From NCBI GenBank assembly GCA_963664465.2, contig CAXXSU010000002.1, forward strand, positions 310,001-374,000: a stretch of DNA of 64,000 nt, written 5' to 3'. This stretch comes from CAVOAK01 sp963664465 (GTDB lineage: Bacteria > Pseudomonadota > Alphaproteobacteria > UBA8366 > CAVOAK01). The notes under the pieces are model-generated. The model searched no databases. It worked only from the letters and a program-made list of their open reading frames with translations, and was not told the origin of the DNA. Position 1 is the stretch's first letter; every line of letters starts with the position of its first letter. This document shows positions 61,778-64,000 of the stretch, piece by piece. The position numbers and the translations under genes were made by a program.

Positions 61778-62494
61778 TCAGCGTGCCTGAGCTATCCGCA
61801 AACCGCGTATCTTGGCGCAGGCCAACTCGTCGTTCATCTTGAGAATCAACAGTGTCGCATAGAATCCCATGAAGGCCATCGCCATCAACAACAATGGAAT
61901 CAGCATCGACGAGTGGATTGCTGGTGCGTCGAGCCGCGTCAAGCTAGCGGGCTGATGCAACGTATTCCACCAATCTACCGAGAATTTTATGATCGGCAGA
62001 TTAACCGCGCCAACGATGGCCAGTACGGCGCCAGTCCGCATGCCTCGCGAAGCATCGTCGAACGCATTCACGAGCGCGATGTAGCCGACGTAGAGGAAAA
62101 GCAAAATAAGAACCGACGTTAGTCGAGCGTCCCAGACCCACCAAGTGCCCCAGGTCGGTTTGCCCCATAGCATGCCGGAGGCAAGGCAAATGACGGTGAA
62201 AGCCGCACCGATCGGCGCGCTCGACTTGGCTGCGAGGTGCGCAAGCGGATGCCTCCAGATGAGTGCGACGGCACTGGCGATTGCCATGTTGGCGTAAATG
62301 AACATTGCCATCCATGCCGACGGCACATGCACATACATGATCCGCACCGTTTCACCTTGCTGATAGTCCGCAGGCGAAGCGAATATTGCAAAATAGAGAC
62401 CGGTAATCAGGCAGCCAACAGTCACCCACGCGCACCACGGCAGGATCGCGTTCGCTGCCTTCAAGAACCGGTTCGGATTGGCAAACCGCTGCAT
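61778..62494 (-). CDS. ccmC: Haem exporter protein CcmC
   Basis: 238 residues with six membrane helices. The WWVWDARLTSVLILL block carries the WxWD haem-handling signature; conserved histidines are in VPSAWMAMF-type loops (MYVHVPSAWMAMF). It loads haem onto CcmE with CcmA, B and D. Confidence 0.95.
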   Translation of the reverse strand: MQRFANPNRFLKAANAILPWCAWVTVGCLITGLYFAIFASPADYQQGETVRIMYVHVPSAWMAMFIYANMAIASAVALIWRHPLAHLAAKSSAPIGAAFTVICLASGMLWGKPTWGTWWVWDARLTSVLILLFLYVGYIALVNAFDDASRGMRTGAVLAIVGAVNLPIIKFSVDWWNTLHQPASLTRLDAPAIHSSMLIPLLLMAMAFMGFYATLLILKMNDELACAKIRGLRIAQAR

Positions 62495-62588
62495 AGCGTA
62501 CCTATAAATCGTATCAGCGTCGGGTTCGTAAAGGGTTTTGCGACGAAATCGCAGCCTGTTGAACGCCCGTCATTCCTCGATCCTTGCG

Positions 62589-63257
62589 TTATGTGAGGGC
62601 TTGGCGCAATGCGGTCGCTGCCGCCCATGGCGCAAGTGGCAGAGCAGCGATCAACATCGCGCCCAAAATCAACAGATGCGGACGCACGACTAAGCCGGCG
62701 ATGCCGGCGTCGATCGCGGCAACACCGAAAATGAGGACTGGGATGTAAAGCGGCAGTACGAGTAGCGATATCAATACGCCGCTACTGCGTGCGCCAAGCG
62801 TAAGCGCGGCACCGACCGCGCCGATCAGGCTCAGCGTCGGCGTACCGATGGCCATTACTGCTATTAGGACCAGGAAGCCGTCGGCTGGCAGCCGCAATGC
62901 GACCGCAAGAATGGGCGCCGCCACAATAAGCGGCAAGCCTGCAACCAGCCAATGTGCTGCGACCTTTGCCAGAACGATGAGCTCGAGGGGCGGCGCCGAC
63001 ATCACCAGAAGGTCCAGAGATCCGTCGTCAAAATCGCTTTGAAAGAGCCGGTCGAGAGAAAGCATGGTCGCGAGCAGCGCGGTTACCCAGAGCACGCCCG
63101 CGGCAATGCGCGCCAGGACGCCTGGTTCGGGTCCGACGGCAAAGGGAAAGAGAGAGACCGTGATGACGAAAAACATGACGAGAACGGCCACGTCTGAACT
63201 TTGCCGCATGGCCAGCTTTAGATCGCGGAGCAAAATTTGCGCGAGTGCGTGCGTCAC
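62589..63257 (-). CDS. ccmB: Haem exporter permease CcmB
   Basis: 222 residues with six membrane segments. The N-terminal LLRDLKLAMRQSSDVAVLVMFF is typical. It pairs with CcmA as an ABC exporter that drives release of holo-CcmE. It overlaps ccmA by four bases. Confidence 0.95.
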   Translation of the reverse strand: MTHALAQILLRDLKLAMRQSSDVAVLVMFFVITVSLFPFAVGPEPGVLARIAAGVLWVTALLATMLSLDRLFQSDFDDGSLDLLVMSAPPLELIVLAKVAAHWLVAGLPLIVAAPILAVALRLPADGFLVLIAVMAIGTPTLSLIGAVGAALTLGARSSGVLISLLVLPLYIPVLIFGVAAIDAGIAGLVVRPHLLILGAMLIAALPLAPWAAATALRQALT

Positions 63258-63907
63258 GTCGGAGCTGACTCAGATTGCGCCCCGCCAAGTGGCGCGAAGC
63301 TGCGGAGATCGAGTTCGGATGGAGACTCCGTCGTCAATGCACCATGCGCCGCCAAGACCACAATTCCGCCCTCCGCACGATGGCTGCTGATCACGGATTG
63401 AAGCGTTGCGACGGCCTCCTCGTCCAACGATGTCGTCGGTTCATCCAGAAGCCATAACCGTGACTGGCTGGCGATCAGCCGTGCCAACGTCAACCGCCGC
63501 CGCTGCCCGGCCGACAGCAGCCGTACAGGCACATCGGCCAGATTGGCGAGAGCAAATGTCTCGAGCGCATTGCTGCATCCGTTCTCGCTCGACCGGAGAG
63601 ACGCCGCGAAAGCCAGATTTTCGGTCACTGTGAGCAGTGGCTTAAGCGCATTCTGGTGCCCAACATAGTGAAGGCTAGCGCGATGTAAGTGCAAATCGTC
63701 GGTTATATCCCGTTCGTTCCAGAGTATTGCGCCGGATTCCAACTGCAGGAGCCCTGCCATGACGCGGAGAAGGCTTGACTTGCCGCTAGCGTTCGGTCCC
63801 CGCAACACAAGAGCGTCACCGTCGCTGACCGAGAATGACAGGCGTTCGAACACCGTCTTCTCGCCTCGGACGCAGACCAACTCGTTGCCGGAGAAGCGCT
63901 TAGCCAT
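63254..63907 (-). CDS. ccmA: Haem exporter ATPase CcmA
   Basis: 217 residues. Walker A in RGPNASGKSSLL, signature LLSAGQRRRLTLARL, Walker B LWLLDEPTTSLD. It powers the CcmABCD complex. First gene of the operon; the upstream 90 bases to the window edge hold the presumed promoter. Confidence 0.95.
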   Translation of the reverse strand: MAKRFSGNELVCVRGEKTVFERLSFSVSDGDALVLRGPNASGKSSLLRVMAGLLQLESGAILWNERDITDDLHLHRASLHYVGHQNALKPLLTVTENLAFAASLRSSENGCSNALETFALANLADVPVRLLSAGQRRRLTLARLIASQSRLWLLDEPTTSLDEEAVATLQSVISSHRAEGGIVVLAAHGALTTESPSELDLRSFAPLGGAQSESAPT

Positions 63908-64000
63908 GTTGGGGTCCCCTCGCGCCCAGTCGGAGCTGCAGCATCACACATATATCATAGCAATCAGCCGGCGCGGGAGATGCCGGTCGGGGCCTATGCA

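Overview
The window reads as a chromosomal segment of an alphaproteobacterium, probably Rhodospirillales-like. This is inferred from GC-rich codon use, a complete cytochrome c maturation System I operon in ccmABCDEFGHI order, an IalB-type protein, NnrU, a DUF1127 protein, a GcvA-type LysR regulator and a flagellin behind a sigma-54-type promoter. No rRNA, CRISPR array or complete prophage is present.

Layout. 1-15,050 is an accessory, insertion-sequence-rich zone. It holds a TauD-family dioxygenase flanked on both sides by palindromic GTCCGCTT repeats, two of the three copies of one 1039-bp IS1595-family element, an IS1380-type transposase, the 3' half of a tRNA-Met gene, a 44-bp perfect inverted repeat around a small repeat-protein gene, small orphan genes, a MerR-DUF433/DUF5615 toxin-antitoxin pair, a second IS1595-type element, a MoxR-type ATPase relic, an IS1182-type element with a TTAG target duplication, and a flagellin gene bracketed by 94-bp repeats carrying integrase tails. 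15,089-47,813 is mostly ordinary chromosome: transporters, reductases, an ABC exporter pair next to an arylesterase, small housekeeping enzymes, acetoacetyl-CoA synthetase, an aminotransferase, asparaginase, argG, folD-DUF167-yggT and tRNA-Ala(CGC). Two genes there are freshly broken: a small cupin-like gene by an 82-bp tandem duplication, and a DM13-domain gene by a nonsense codon.

47,917-56,208 is a probable catabolic cluster (two Gfo/Idh/MocA oxidoreductases, a mercaptopyruvate-type sulfurtransferase, a D-2-hydroxyacid dehydrogenase, a cupin and a creatininase-family amidohydrolase) that is decaying. IS1595 copy 3 splits the dehydrogenase, an IS5-family element splits one oxidoreductase, and a 108-bp mosaic scrap of the IS1182 element lies between the creatininase and cupin genes. 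In both split genes the target duplication lets the ancestral reading frame be rebuilt exactly. 56,327-63,907 is the intact ccm operon on the minus strand.

The dominant story is recent IS expansion and gene loss in an otherwise free-living-type alphaproteobacterial genome. I do not see a convincing large new system. The items most worth a second look are a 19-codon ORF behind a perfect 13-nt anti-Shine-Dalgarno complement after argG, the GTCCGCTT palindrome arrays, the 44-bp inverted repeat pair, the two-domain antitoxin, the duplicated flagellin/integrase-tail structure, and the His-to-Gln change in the uracil-DNA-glycosylase-like protein.
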